From Streptomyces sp. DG1A-41 (GTDB lineage Bacteria; Actinomycetota; Actinomycetes; Streptomycetales; Streptomycetaceae): 64,000 bases of DNA. Of this stretch, positions 1-8,095 are shown in pieces (positions within the stretch are counted from its first letter, which is position 1; every line of letters starts with the position of its first letter). The stretch is from the NCBI RefSeq assembly GCF_037055355.1, contig NZ_CP146350.1, positions 8,517,001-8,581,000 of the forward strand. The letters are read 5' to 3'. The notes under the pieces were generated by a model. That model searched no databases. It was not told the DNA's origin and saw nothing but the letters and a program-made list of their open reading frames with translations. A program made the translations under genes and the position numbers.

Positions 1-10
1 CGGTCCAGCT

Positions 11-29
11 GCTAGACGTATAGTCTAGC
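11..29 (+). promoter_or_regulatory. Palindromic operator overlapping a leaderless-type -10 box
   Basis: Two 7-nt arms, GCTAGAC and GTCTAGC, flank the 5-nt spacer GTATA and end 3 bases before the ATG at 33. A -10-like TATAGT (19-24) lies inside the palindrome, 8 nt from the ATG, and no Shine-Dalgarno sequence is visible. This fits a leaderless promoter covered by a repressor site, probably autoregulation by the adjacent DauR-like gene. The binding protein is inferred. Confidence 0.55.
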
Positions 30-32
30 TCC

Positions 33-725
33 ATGCGAGAGACTCTGGCCGCGGAACGGGACGCGATCCTGGCCGCGCTGACACCGGTCGTCGACGGGAT
101 CGCCGCGACCTTCGGGCCGGTCTGCGAAGTCGTGCTGCACGACTACCGGAACCCGGAGAAGTCGGTCGTCGCCGTGGCCGGATCGGTGACCGGGCGGACG
201 GTGGGCGGTGCGATGAGCGAGATCGGCATGCACGTCCTCGCTCGCGGCGACGCGGCGGCCGACGAACTGAACTACGTCACCCGCACCCGCAACGGGACGC
301 TGGTGAAGTCCTCCACGATGGTGCTGCGGGACTCCACGGGAGCCGTGTTCGGCGCGCTCTGCGTCAACGTGGACGTCAGCGCCGTCACCCAGGTCCACGG
401 TCTGCTCGGCACCCTCGCTGGAATCGGCGCGGCCCCCGCGGAGCTGCCGACCACCACCTTCGGCAACGACATCGACTCCGTGGTCGACGCCCTCGTCGAC
501 GCCCACCAGTCGAAACAGCGCGGCAGCTGGGCGGAGCTCGACCGGGCGGAACGCCTGGAGCTGTTCGGCGGGCTGGACACCCGCGGTGTCTTCGCTGTGC
601 GCGGCGCGGTCGAGCAGGTCGCCGCCCGGCTCGGCATCTCCCGCGCCTCCGCCTACAACTACCTCTCCCAGGCCCGGGCCGCCCACGACACGACGTCCGA
701 CACTTCCGCTGGAGGGCAAGCGTGA
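33..725 (+). CDS. DauR/YheO-like PAS-HTH transcriptional regulator
   Basis: A 230-residue regulator. The first ~120 residues match the YheO-type PAS-like domain (VLHDYRNPEKSVV, then GTLVKSSTMVLRD and GALCVNVDVS). The C-terminus is a helix-turn-helix (VAARLGISRASAYNYL, about residues 194-209), the layout of DauR, the repressor of D-amino-acid catabolism genes. Its stop overlaps the GTG of the dehydratase at 722 (GTGA), so the two are translationally coupled. The natural inference is that it senses a substrate of that enzyme and controls this two-gene operon. The ATG at 33 directly follows a palindrome and seems leaderless. Confidence 0.8.
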   Translation: MRETLAAERDAILAALTPVVDGIAATFGPVCEVVLHDYRNPEKSVVAVAGSVTGRTVGGAMSEIGMHVLARGDAAADELNYVTRTRNGTLVKSSTMVLRDSTGAVFGALCVNVDVSAVTQVHGLLGTLAGIGAAPAELPTTTFGNDIDSVVDALVDAHQSKQRGSWAELDRAERLELFGGLDTRGVFAVRGAVEQVAARLGISRASAYNYLSQARAAHDTTSDTSAGGQA

Positions 726-1696
726 CGACCACCCCACCGGTCACCCTCGACGACGTCCGGGACGCCGCAGCCCGGCTCCAGGGCGTCGCCCACCGCACGC
801 CCGTCCTGCGCTCCCGCACCCTGGACGCACTCGCCGGTGCCGAGATCCACCTCAAGTGCGAGAACTTCCAGCGTGTCGGCGCCTTCAAGTTCCGCGGCGC
901 CTACAACGCCGCCTCCCGTCTCGGCCCCGACCAGCTGTCCCGGGGCATCGCCGCCTACTCCTCCGGCAACCACGCGCAGGCCGTCGCCCTGGCCGCCCGC
1001 GAGCTCGGCACCACCGCCGTGATCGTCATGCCGGAGGACGCCCCGCCGTCCAAGCGGGCGGCCACCGCCGGCTACGGCGCCGAGATCGTCACCTACGACC
1101 GCTACACCGGCGACCGCGTCGCCATCGCCGAGGCCCTGGCCGCCGAGCGGGGTCTCGCCGTCATCCCGCCGTACGAGCACCCGCACATCATGGCCGGGCA
1201 GGGCACGGCCGCACTCGAACTCCTCGACGAAGTCGGGGAACTGGGGGCGCTGCTGACGCCGGTCGGTGGCGGCGGGCTCATGGCCGGCAGTGCCACGGCG
1301 GCCAGGGGCCTGCACCCGGACATCCGGATGATCGGCATCGAACCGGAGGCCGGGGACGACACCAAGCGCTCGCTGGAGGCGGGCCGGCGCATCAGCATCC
1401 CGGTGCCGCGCACCATCGCCGACGGACAGGCCCTGCACACTCCCGGCGAACTCACCTTCTCCGTCAACCGGAGGCTCGTCGACGACATCGTCCTGGTCAC
1501 TGACGACGAGATCCGGGACGCTATGCGGTTCGCCTTCGAACGCCTGAAGATCGTCGTCGAGCCGAGCGGCGCCACCCCCCTGGCCGCCCTGCTCACGGGC
1601 CGCGCGGGCCCTCTCCCGCGCCGCGTCGGCGTCATCGTCTCCGGCGGCAACATCGACGCCGAGCGCTTCGCCGAGCTCTGCGGAGGTCGGGCCTGA
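722..1696 (+). CDS. PLP-dependent threonine/serine dehydratase
   Basis: 324 residues of the fold-type II PLP family (threonine/serine dehydratase, serine racemase). The lysine motif FKFRGAYNA lies near residue 55, SSGNHAQA near 80 and the phosphate-binding glycine loop VGGGGLMAGS near 182. These enzymes deaminate L-Thr or L-Ser to 2-oxoacids and ammonia; some members act on hydroxyaspartate or racemise serine. At 324 residues it is the short catabolic type with no ACT regulatory domain. The GTG start overlaps the stop of the DauR-like regulator, which hints at a D- or hydroxy-amino-acid substrate. Substrate is not determinable from sequence. Confidence 0.85.
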   Translation: MTTTPPVTLDDVRDAAARLQGVAHRTPVLRSRTLDALAGAEIHLKCENFQRVGAFKFRGAYNAASRLGPDQLSRGIAAYSSGNHAQAVALAARELGTTAVIVMPEDAPPSKRAATAGYGAEIVTYDRYTGDRVAIAEALAAERGLAVIPPYEHPHIMAGQGTAALELLDEVGELGALLTPVGGGGLMAGSATAARGLHPDIRMIGIEPEAGDDTKRSLEAGRRISIPVPRTIADGQALHTPGELTFSVNRRLVDDIVLVTDDEIRDAMRFAFERLKIVVEPSGATPLAALLTGRAGPLPRRVGVIVSGGNIDAERFAELCGGRA

Positions 1697-1836
1697 GCGG
1701 GCGTTCCCCCGGTTGGCGGCCCCTGATGGACGGGCGGACGATTGAGGAGTAGGAGGCCGGCCGCCGACGGCGGTGTCCAGGGCCGCCGGGAGACCGGCCC
1801 CGGCCGCGGTGCACCGCGGCCTGAAGGGAGCGCGTC

Positions 1837-2196
1837 ATGTTGGAAGTGAAGACGCTCGACAAGCCGGACGAGCGACGTGATTTTCCCCGCGGTCACATGG
1901 AAGCCGTCCACATGACGGATCTCGACTTCGCCGTGGCGACGTTCGAGCCCGGCTGGCGCTGGTCCGAGTCCGTGGGCCCGATCGCGGGCACCGAGAGCTG
2001 CCAGATGCACCACAACGGCTACGTCCTCCAGGGCCGCATGCGCATCCGCATGGACGACGGAGGCGAGGTAGAGGTCGGCCCCGGCGACGTCTACGTCATC
2101 TCGCCCGGACACGACGCCTGGGTCGTGGGCGACGAGCAGGCCGTGGTCTACGACTTCCAGGGACAGACGGCGAGGGAGTTCGCGAAGAAGGAGTAG
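1837..2196 (+). CDS. Cupin-domain protein
   Basis: 119 residues, a single cupin barrel. Metal-ligand-like residues occur in CQMHHNGYVLQGRMRI and the second conserved cupin motif is GPGDVYVISPGHDAWVVG. The ATG at 1837 follows a GAAGGGAG ribosome-binding site. Small cupins of this type include sugar-binding, dioxygenase-like and stress proteins, and nothing here narrows the choice. It stands alone, 140 bp after the dehydratase, and directly borders the zone of broken genes. Confidence 0.75.
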   Translation: MLEVKTLDKPDERRDFPRGHMEAVHMTDLDFAVATFEPGWRWSESVGPIAGTESCQMHHNGYVLQGRMRIRMDDGGEVEVGPGDVYVISPGHDAWVVGDEQAVVYDFQGQTAREFAKKE

Positions 2197-2220
2197 CTCC
2201 GGACGGCCCGCACCGGCCCG

Positions 2221-2344
2221 TCACGCCGTGAGGACGACGTTCGCCCGCGCGTGCTCGAAATCCGGATACCGGATCGCCTCGGCCGCCTCGCTCAGCGGAT
2301 ACGTCCGCTCGACGACCGGGGTGATCTTCCCGAGGTCCGCTTGA
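2221..2344 (-). pseudogene. C-terminal remnant of a zinc/quinone-type alcohol dehydrogenase
   Basis: On the minus strand this stretch reads ADLGKITPVVERTYPLSEAA, then AEAIRYPDFEHARANVVLTA and a TGA at 2221. That is the typical last ~40 residues of an MDR-family NAD(P)-dependent alcohol dehydrogenase or quinone oxidoreductase. Everything upstream (over 250 residues, including catalytic and Rossmann domains) is absent, because the frame runs straight into the end of the VWA pseudogene. It is a deletion remnant. Confidence 0.75.
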
Positions 2345-3078
2345 TCACACCGGCAGCAGCCGCCCCACCAGGGCGCTCAGCTGCCGGGCGGTGCGGCACT
2401 CGTGCATCTCGACCAGCTCGGCAATAGAGGGGCGCGGCGGAATCGCCCGTGCCCCAGAGCGAACGCTGCTCGGGGTTCAACCAGTAGACGCGGCGGGCCC
2501 GTTCGGCGATGCGCCGCACGGCCGGCAGGTTCGGGTCACTCCGGTTCGTGCGGGCGTCACCGAGGACGAACACGGTCGTGCGCGGGCCGACCGCGTCGCC
2601 GTAGCGCTCCGCGAACTCGCCCAGCGCCATGCCGTAGTCGCTGCTGCCGTGCCAGCCCGTGAGCCTGGCCTCCGCCTCGATACGGGCACTGAGCCCTTCC
2701 GGATCCGCCGTGCCGTGCCGGAGGAGTCCGGTGACCTCGTCGATCCGGTTGACGAAGGCGAACACCCGCACCTTGCTGAACTGGTCGTGCAGCGCCTGCA
2801 CCAGCAGCATCGCGAAGTCCGGGAAACCGGACACCGAGCCCGACATATCGCACAGCAGTACCAGTTCGGGGCGGACGGGACGCCGTCTGCGCAGCACCGG
2901 CTTCATCGGCACCCCGCCCGTCGACAGCGAACCGAGCAGGGTCCGCCGCGGGTCGATCGTGCCCCGGGAGGCGCGACGGCGGCGGGCCGCGAGCCGGGTC
3001 GCCAGCTTGCGGGCGAGCGGCTCGCCCCAGCGGGTGCGGGCGGCCGTGGACCGGATGCAGGCCGAGGCGCCCCGACGC
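2345..3078 (-). pseudogene. CoxE-like VWA-domain protein, 5'-truncated and frameshifted
   Basis: The minus strand encodes a MIDAS-type VWA domain (LVLLCDMSGSVSGF, then TVFVLGDARTNRSDPN and VYWLNPEQRSLWG). It is preceded by the basic stretch GEPLARKLATRLAARRRR and by TIDPRRTLLGSLSTGGVP, both typical of CoxE-like proteins. The frame starts abruptly near 3078 with no start codon or N-terminal region. Near 2424 one extra base shifts the frame. In the corrected frame the protein ends ELVEMHECRTARQLSALVGR plus a few residues at the TGA 2345-2347. It is a remnant sharing its truncated end with the SDR pseudogene. Confidence 0.75.
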
Positions 3079-3690
3079 CGACCTGGTACCGAGCCGCCGA
3101 CGTGACGACCGAAGAGGGGGCACGGCAGGCGCTGGACGCCCTGGGCCAGGTGGACGTCCTCGTCAACAACCTCGGCTCTTCGAGGCCGCGGACCCCCTGG
3201 AGATCAGCGACGAACAGTGGCGGCGCTACTTCGAGGTGCACGTCCTGGCCGCCGTGCGCCTCACCCGTCTCGTCCTGCCCGGCATGACCGAACGCGGCTG
3301 GGGGCGCGTCCAGCACACCGCCAGCGACTCGGCGGTCGTCATCCCCGCCGAGATGATCCACTACGGCATGTCGAAGACCGCCCTGCTCGCGGTGAGCCGG
3401 GGCTTCGCCGGGCAGGCGGCCGGCACCGGCGTCACGGTGAACTCCGTCATCGCCGGACCGACCCACACCGGCGGCGTCGAGGACTTCGTCTACCAGCCTT
3501 CGTCGACCGCGACCTGCCCTGGGACGAGGCCCAGCACAACACCGGCCGCAGTCGCTGCTCCAGCGGCTGATCGAGCCGGAGGAGATCGCCGACACGGTCG
3601 TCTACCTCGCCTCCGACCAGGCGTCTGCGACCACGGGAGGCGCCCTGCGCGTCGACGGCGGCTACGTCGACTCGATCCTGCCCCGAGTCA
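3079..3690 (+). pseudogene. Short-chain dehydrogenase/reductase, 5'-truncated, multiple frameshifts
   Basis: Plus-strand pieces of one SDR run through three frames: AADVTTEEGARQALDALGQV then DVLVNNLG; LFEAADPLEISDEQWRRYFE then HYGMSKTALLAVSRGFAGQA (active-site YxxxK) and GVTVNSVIAGPTHTGG; then FVDRDLPWDEAQ, HRPQSLLQRLIEPEEIADTV and VYLASDQAS with a C-terminal DGGYVDSI. Shifts occur near 3174, 3497 and 3545. The N-terminal TGxxxGIG nucleotide-binding segment is missing; the frame begins at the junction with the VWA remnant. Several indels plus missing sequence make decay much more likely than sequencing error. Confidence 0.8.
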
Positions 3691-4335
3691 CGCGTCGCCC
3701 ACCAGGATCACCTCCAGCGTGCGCGGCCCGTGCACCCCCTCGACCCGGTCCAGCTCGATGTCACTGGTCGCCGACGGCCCGGAGATCCAGGTCAACGGGC
3801 GTGCCGGGTCGAGGCGTTCGAGACCCTGCGGCACGGACGATACGACCTGCCCGGGGACGCGCACGACACAGATGTGGTGGTCCGGGACGAGGGTGATCCG
3901 GCGCCGCCCCTGGTCGGGCGAGCCGTCCAGCACGATCGTCCCGGTCTCCGCGATCGCGACCGCACAGGCCGTCACCACGCTGTCCACCCGGTCCAGTTCG
4001 TGCGGCGTGCTCTGCGCCCGGTCCGCCACCCGCGTCACACCGGTCGCCGCCAGCCACCCCTCGTCCAGCCCGGGCGGCACGAGCAGTGAAGCCGACCCGC
4101 GCTTCTCCAGCAGCCCCGCGATCAGTCCGGCCAGCCCTTCGGCGTCCGTACGGTGCACGATCGCCCGGTAGTCCGCCAGGTTCTCGGCAAGCAGTTCGAC
4201 GGTCTCCTCCACACTCCGGTCCCCGTGCTCACGCGCATAGTCACGTGAAACCGCCTGCTCGTACGGCAGGTCGTCCCGCGGTACGTCCGCCAGTGCGCGC
4301 CGCACCCGGCCCAGGATCCGCTCCCTGCTGTTCAC
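3688..4335 (-). CDS. lutC: LutC-type lactate utilisation protein
   Basis: About 215 residues with a LUD domain, containing TACAVAIAETGTIVLDGS and PDHHICVVRVPGQVV. LutC is the third subunit of the LutABC complex, which oxidises L-lactate to pyruvate. It lies 11 bp downstream of lutB. GTG at 4335 is preferred because GGGG sits five bases upstream; a GTG at 4350, overlapping the lutB stop as GTGA, would add five residues. Its stop at 3688 abuts the 3' end of the SDR pseudogene. Confidence 0.87.
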   Translation of the reverse strand: MNSRERILGRVRRALADVPRDDLPYEQAVSRDYAREHGDRSVEETVELLAENLADYRAIVHRTDAEGLAGLIAGLLEKRGSASLLVPPGLDEGWLAATGVTRVADRAQSTPHELDRVDSVVTACAVAIAETGTIVLDGSPDQGRRRITLVPDHHICVVRVPGQVVSSVPQGLERLDPARPLTWISGPSATSDIELDRVEGVHGPRTLEVILVGDA

Positions 4336-4346
4336 TCGACCCCTGT

Positions 4347-5825
4347 TCACTCGGCCCCGCCCTTCCCGCCGCGCGTCCGCTGCCACCAGTCCCGGAACGG
4401 CTCGGCGGGCACCGGCGGCAGATCCCGGGTCCCGCTCCACGCCTTGCCCGGGCCCGGCAGCGTACGGGGATGGAAGCGGCGGGTCCGGGAGGCGGCGCGC
4501 TGGCCGGTGCGCAGCGCGCCCGGGTGTGTGAACGCCCAGCGTGCCGCGCGCATCGCGGCCCGCTCGGCGGCATGCCCCTTCGCCGGCCGCAGCACCACCC
4601 TGTTGCCCTCGCGGGTGACCTCCCCGCCCTCCACGACCCGTTCCCGCAGATGCACCAGCACCTCGGGGATGTCGATGGCGACCGGGCACACCTCGTAGCA
4701 CGCGCCGCACAGCGAGGACGCGTACGGCAGCGAGGCATCGATCTCACTGCCTGTGCCCCGCAGTTGAGGGCTGAGGATCGCGCCGATCGGGCCCGGGTAC
4801 ACCGAGCCGTAGGCGTGGCCGCCGGCCCGTTCGTAGACCGGGCACACGTTGAGGCACGCCGAGCAGCGGATGCAGCGCAGCGCCTGGCGGCCGACCTCGT
4901 CGGCGAGGGTGTCGGTGCGGCCGTTGTCCAGCAGCACCAGATGGAACGTGCTCGGACCGTCCCCGCCGGTCGTTCCGGTCCACGTCGACGTGTACGGGTT
5001 CATGCGCTCGGCCGTCGAGGAGCGGGGAAGGGTCTGGAGGAACACCTCCAGGTCCCGCCACGTGGGCACGATCTTCTCGATGCCGACGACCGAGATCAGC
5101 GTCTCGGGCAGCGTCAGGCACATCCGGCCGTTGCCCTCCGACTCGACGACCACCAGCGTGCCCGTCTCGGCGACCATGAAGTTGGCCCCGGAGATGCCGA
5201 CCTTGGCGCGCAGGAACTTCTCCCGCAGGTGCAGCCGGGCCGCTTCGGCGAGTTCGGCGGGCGTGTCGGTGAGGCCCTCGGGGGCGGGGCGGCCCCACTC
5301 GCTCATCTCGCGGGTGAAGATGTCGCGGATCTCGCCGCGGTTGCGGTGGATGGCCGGGACGAGGATGTGCGAGGGACGGTCCTTGCCCAACTGCACGATC
5401 AGCTCGGCGAGATCGGTTTCGTAGGCGCGGATGCCCTCGGCCTCCAGCGCCTCGTTGAGCCCGATCTCCTGTGTGGCCATCGACTTGACCTTGACGACCT
5501 CCGACTCGCCGGTCATCTTCACCAGCTGGGTGACGATCTCGTTGGCCTCGTCCGCGTCGGCGGCCCAGTGGACGATGCCACCGGCCGCCGTCACCGACTC
5601 CTCCAACTGCTCGAGGTAGCGGCCGAGATGGCGCAGCGTGTGGTCCTTGATCCGCTTGCCCGCCTCGCGCAGCTCGGACCAGTCGGACACCTCCGACACG
5701 GCCTTGGCCCGCTTGGCGCGGATGGTGTGCGTGGCGTGCCGCAGATTGCCGCGCAGGGTCTTGTTGCCCACGGCCTCCCGCGCGGCCTCCGGAAACGCCG
5801 GCATCCCGACGAACGTCCCGCTCAT
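4347..5825 (-). CDS. lutB: LutB-type iron-sulfur lactate oxidation subunit
   Basis: 492 residues. The N-terminal LUD region (ISGANFMVAETGTLVVVESE) is followed by a ferredoxin-like region with two 4Fe-4S motifs: CIRCSACLNVCPVYE near residue 316 and CGACYEVCPVAIDIP near 371. LutB carries electrons within LutABC during L-lactate oxidation. The ATG at 5825 overlaps the lutA stop (ATGA), so the genes are coupled. The C-terminal ~60 residues are basic and proline-rich, as usual for actinobacterial LutB. Confidence 0.92.
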   Translation of the reverse strand: MSGTFVGMPAFPEAAREAVGNKTLRGNLRHATHTIRAKRAKAVSEVSDWSELREAGKRIKDHTLRHLGRYLEQLEESVTAAGGIVHWAADADEANEIVTQLVKMTGESEVVKVKSMATQEIGLNEALEAEGIRAYETDLAELIVQLGKDRPSHILVPAIHRNRGEIRDIFTREMSEWGRPAPEGLTDTPAELAEAARLHLREKFLRAKVGISGANFMVAETGTLVVVESEGNGRMCLTLPETLISVVGIEKIVPTWRDLEVFLQTLPRSSTAERMNPYTSTWTGTTGGDGPSTFHLVLLDNGRTDTLADEVGRQALRCIRCSACLNVCPVYERAGGHAYGSVYPGPIGAILSPQLRGTGSEIDASLPYASSLCGACYEVCPVAIDIPEVLVHLRERVVEGGEVTREGNRVVLRPAKGHAAERAAMRAARWAFTHPGALRTGQRAASRTRRFHPRTLPGPGKAWSGTRDLPPVPAEPFRDWWQRTRGGKGGAE

Positions 5826-6577
5826 ACGGCCGGTTCCCCCTCCGTGCTCGCCAGGATCTCCGCGATGTGCACCGGCCGCATGCCGGCCCGCAGCCGGGTC
5901 ATCGTCCCGCCGATGTGCATCAGGCACGAGTTGTCGGCCGCGCACAGCACCTCGGCGCCCGTCGACTCGGCGTTGCGCACCTTGTCGGTGCCCATCGCCG
6001 CCGAGACGTCGGCGTTCTTCAGGGCGAAGGTGCCGCCGAACCCGCAGCACTCGTCGGCCCCCGGCAGCTCGACCAGCTCCAGTCTCTTCACGGCCCGGAG
6101 CAGCCGCCCCGGCCGGTCGCCGAGGCCCAGCCCGCGCAGGCCGTGACAGGTCGGGTGGTAGGTCACCTTGTGCGGGTAGTACGCCCCGACGTCCGTCACG
6201 CCCAGCACGTCGACCAGGAACTCCGTGAGTTCGTACGTCTTCGGCACCACCGGCGCCAGCGTGGCGGCGAGGGTGTCCCCGCGCCCCTCCGCCCGGGCCC
6301 GCTCGCCCATCCGCGGATACAGCTCCCGCACCATCGCCCCGCACGATCCGGACGGCGTCACGATCGCCTCGTACTCGCCGAAGACATCGGAGAAGTGCCG
6401 GGCGAGCGGCTCGGCCTCGTGACGGTATCCGGTGTTGTAGTGCGCCTGGCCGCAGCAGGTCTGCGCCATCGGGAAGTCGACGTCGACGCCCAGCCTGGTC
6501 AGCAGTTTCACCACGGCGCGCCCGGTGTCCGGATACAGCGTGTCGTTGACGCAGGTCAGGAACAGGGCGACACGCAT
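5822..6577 (-). CDS. lutA: LutA-type (Fe-S)-binding lactate oxidation subunit
   Basis: 251 residues with the two cysteine-rich CCG domains of the GlpC/LutA/heterodisulfide reductase family: TCCGQAHYNTG near residue 41 and DECCGFGGTFALKN near 177. It is the first gene of lutABC and overlaps lutB by four bases. It begins only 69 bp downstream of rhaB on the same strand. Together with the substrate flow (lactaldehyde from rhamnose to lactate to pyruvate), this suggests co-transcription with the rhamnose catabolic genes. Confidence 0.92.
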   Translation of the reverse strand: MRVALFLTCVNDTLYPDTGRAVVKLLTRLGVDVDFPMAQTCCGQAHYNTGYRHEAEPLARHFSDVFGEYEAIVTPSGSCGAMVRELYPRMGERARAEGRGDTLAATLAPVVPKTYELTEFLVDVLGVTDVGAYYPHKVTYHPTCHGLRGLGLGDRPGRLLRAVKRLELVELPGADECCGFGGTFALKNADVSAAMGTDKVRNAESTGAEVLCAADNSCLMHIGGTMTRLRAGMRPVHIAEILASTEGEPAV

Positions 6578-6646
6578 CGCGGCTCCTTGTGGTCGGTCAT
6601 CGGATGAGTCAGCGTAGTCCGGGGACGGGACCCGGGGGAGACCCCG

Positions 6647-8095
6647 TCAGTCCCCGGCGAGCCGGTCCTGCGCGGCGCGCCACCGCTCGGTCCCGCCGCG
6701 CGGCTCGTACCGGGTGAGCGGCTGCGTACGGACGAGCAGCCGCCGCATCCCCGCGAGGTCGCCGACCAGCCCGTGGGCCCGCGCCTGCACGAGCACGTTC
6801 CCCAGTGCCGCCGCCTCGGTCGGCCCCGCCACCACCGGCAGCCCGCAGGCGTCGGCGGTCAGCTGGCACAGCAGCGCGTTGCGCGTTCCGCCGCCCACCA
6901 CGTGCACCACGTCGACCGGATGCCCGGCGAGCCGCTGCGCGTCCTGGACGGCCTTGCGGTGGGCGAGGGCGAGGGAGTCGAGGATGCAGCGCGTCACCTC
7001 GGCCGGCGACTCGGGCACGGGCTGCCCCGAGGCCCGGCACGCCTCGGCGATCCGCTCCGGCATCCGCCCCGGCGCGAGGAACGCCGCGTCACCCGCGTCC
7101 ACGACCGACCGCAGCGCCTCCACCTTGGACGCCTCCAGCAGCAGCCCGCCCAGGTCCGGGTCGCCCCAGGCCCGCACGCACTCCTGGAGCAGCCACAGCC
7201 CCATGATGTTGCGCAGGTACCGGACCGTCCCGTCCAGCCCCAGCTCGTTGGTGAAGTTGGCCGCCCGGCTCTCCTCGGTCAGCACCGGCGCGTCCAGCTC
7301 CAGACCGGCCAGGGACCAGGTGCCGGTGCAGATGTATGCGAACCGCTCACGCCCGGCGGGTACGGCGGCCACCGCCGACGCGGTGTCGTGCGACCCGACC
7401 GCCGTCACGGGCACGGGACCGGTCAGCCCGGTCTCCTCCAGCACCGCGTCCCGCAGCACACCCGCCGGGTCACCGGGCTGCCGCAGCGGCGCGAACAGGC
7501 CCAGGTCGATCCCCAGCCGCGAGGCGATGTCGTACGACCAGTCGCGCGTCCGGGGATCGATCAGCTGGGTCGTCGAGGCATTGGTGAGCTCGGTGCCCTG
7601 CTCGCCGGTGAGCCAGAACGTCAGGAGGTCGGGGATGAGCAACAGCCGCCGGGCGGAGGACAACTGGGCCGAGGACCGGGCCGCCGTCAGCTGGTACAGG
7701 GTGTTGAAGGGCGCGTACTGCAATCCGGTCGCGGCGTACAGCTCCTGCGCCGGGACGGTCGCCCACACCTTCTCCGCGACCCCCTCCGTCCGGGAGTCCC
7801 GGTAGTGCACGGGATTGCCGAGGAGCGCCCCGTCCGCGTCGAGCAGCCCGTAGTCCACGGCCCAGCTGTCGATCCCGACGGAGTCGACCCGCCCGGCCGC
7901 CTTCAGCCCGTCCAGCACCCCCGCGTACAGACCCAGGACGTCCCAGCGCAACCCCTCGGGCACCCGCACGGGCCGGTTCGGGAACCGGTGCGCCTCGGTC
8001 AGCTCCAGGCTGTCGGGGCCGACGCGGCCGACCATGACGCGCCCGCTGGACGCGCCGAGGTCGACCGCGGCGTACGATTTCACGGCCGCGCTCAC
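6647..8095 (-). CDS. rhaB: L-rhamnulokinase
   Basis: 482 residues, FGGY carbohydrate kinase family. The N-terminal phosphate-1 motif is VDLGASSGRVMVG; the family signatures VGIDSWAVDYGLLD and VVGGGTRNALLCQLTADA are present. It phosphorylates L-rhamnulose to L-rhamnulose-1-phosphate. Rhamnulokinase rather than xylulokinase is supported by the start (YAAVDLGASSGRVM) and by its position between rhaEW and lutA. Its ATG overlaps the upstream stop (ATGA), so it is coupled to the aldolase gene. Confidence 0.93.
   Translation of the reverse strand: MSAAVKSYAAVDLGASSGRVMVGRVGPDSLELTEAHRFPNRPVRVPEGLRWDVLGLYAGVLDGLKAAGRVDSVGIDSWAVDYGLLDADGALLGNPVHYRDSRTEGVAEKVWATVPAQELYAATGLQYAPFNTLYQLTAARSSAQLSSARRLLLIPDLLTFWLTGEQGTELTNASTTQLIDPRTRDWSYDIASRLGIDLGLFAPLRQPGDPAGVLRDAVLEETGLTGPVPVTAVGSHDTASAVAAVPAGRERFAYICTGTWSLAGLELDAPVLTEESRAANFTNELGLDGTVRYLRNIMGLWLLQECVRAWGDPDLGGLLLEASKVEALRSVVDAGDAAFLAPGRMPERIAEACRASGQPVPESPAEVTRCILDSLALAHRKAVQDAQRLAGHPVDVVHVVGGGTRNALLCQLTADACGLPVVAGPTEAAALGNVLVQARAHGLVGDLAGMRRLLVRTQPLTRYEPRGGTERWRAAQDRLAGD

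Noticed and set aside
4086..6146. 686-codon plus-strand open frame opposite lutABC
   Set aside because: Low-complexity Arg/Pro/Gly composition and antisense to clearly conserved lutB; a GC-driven shadow.
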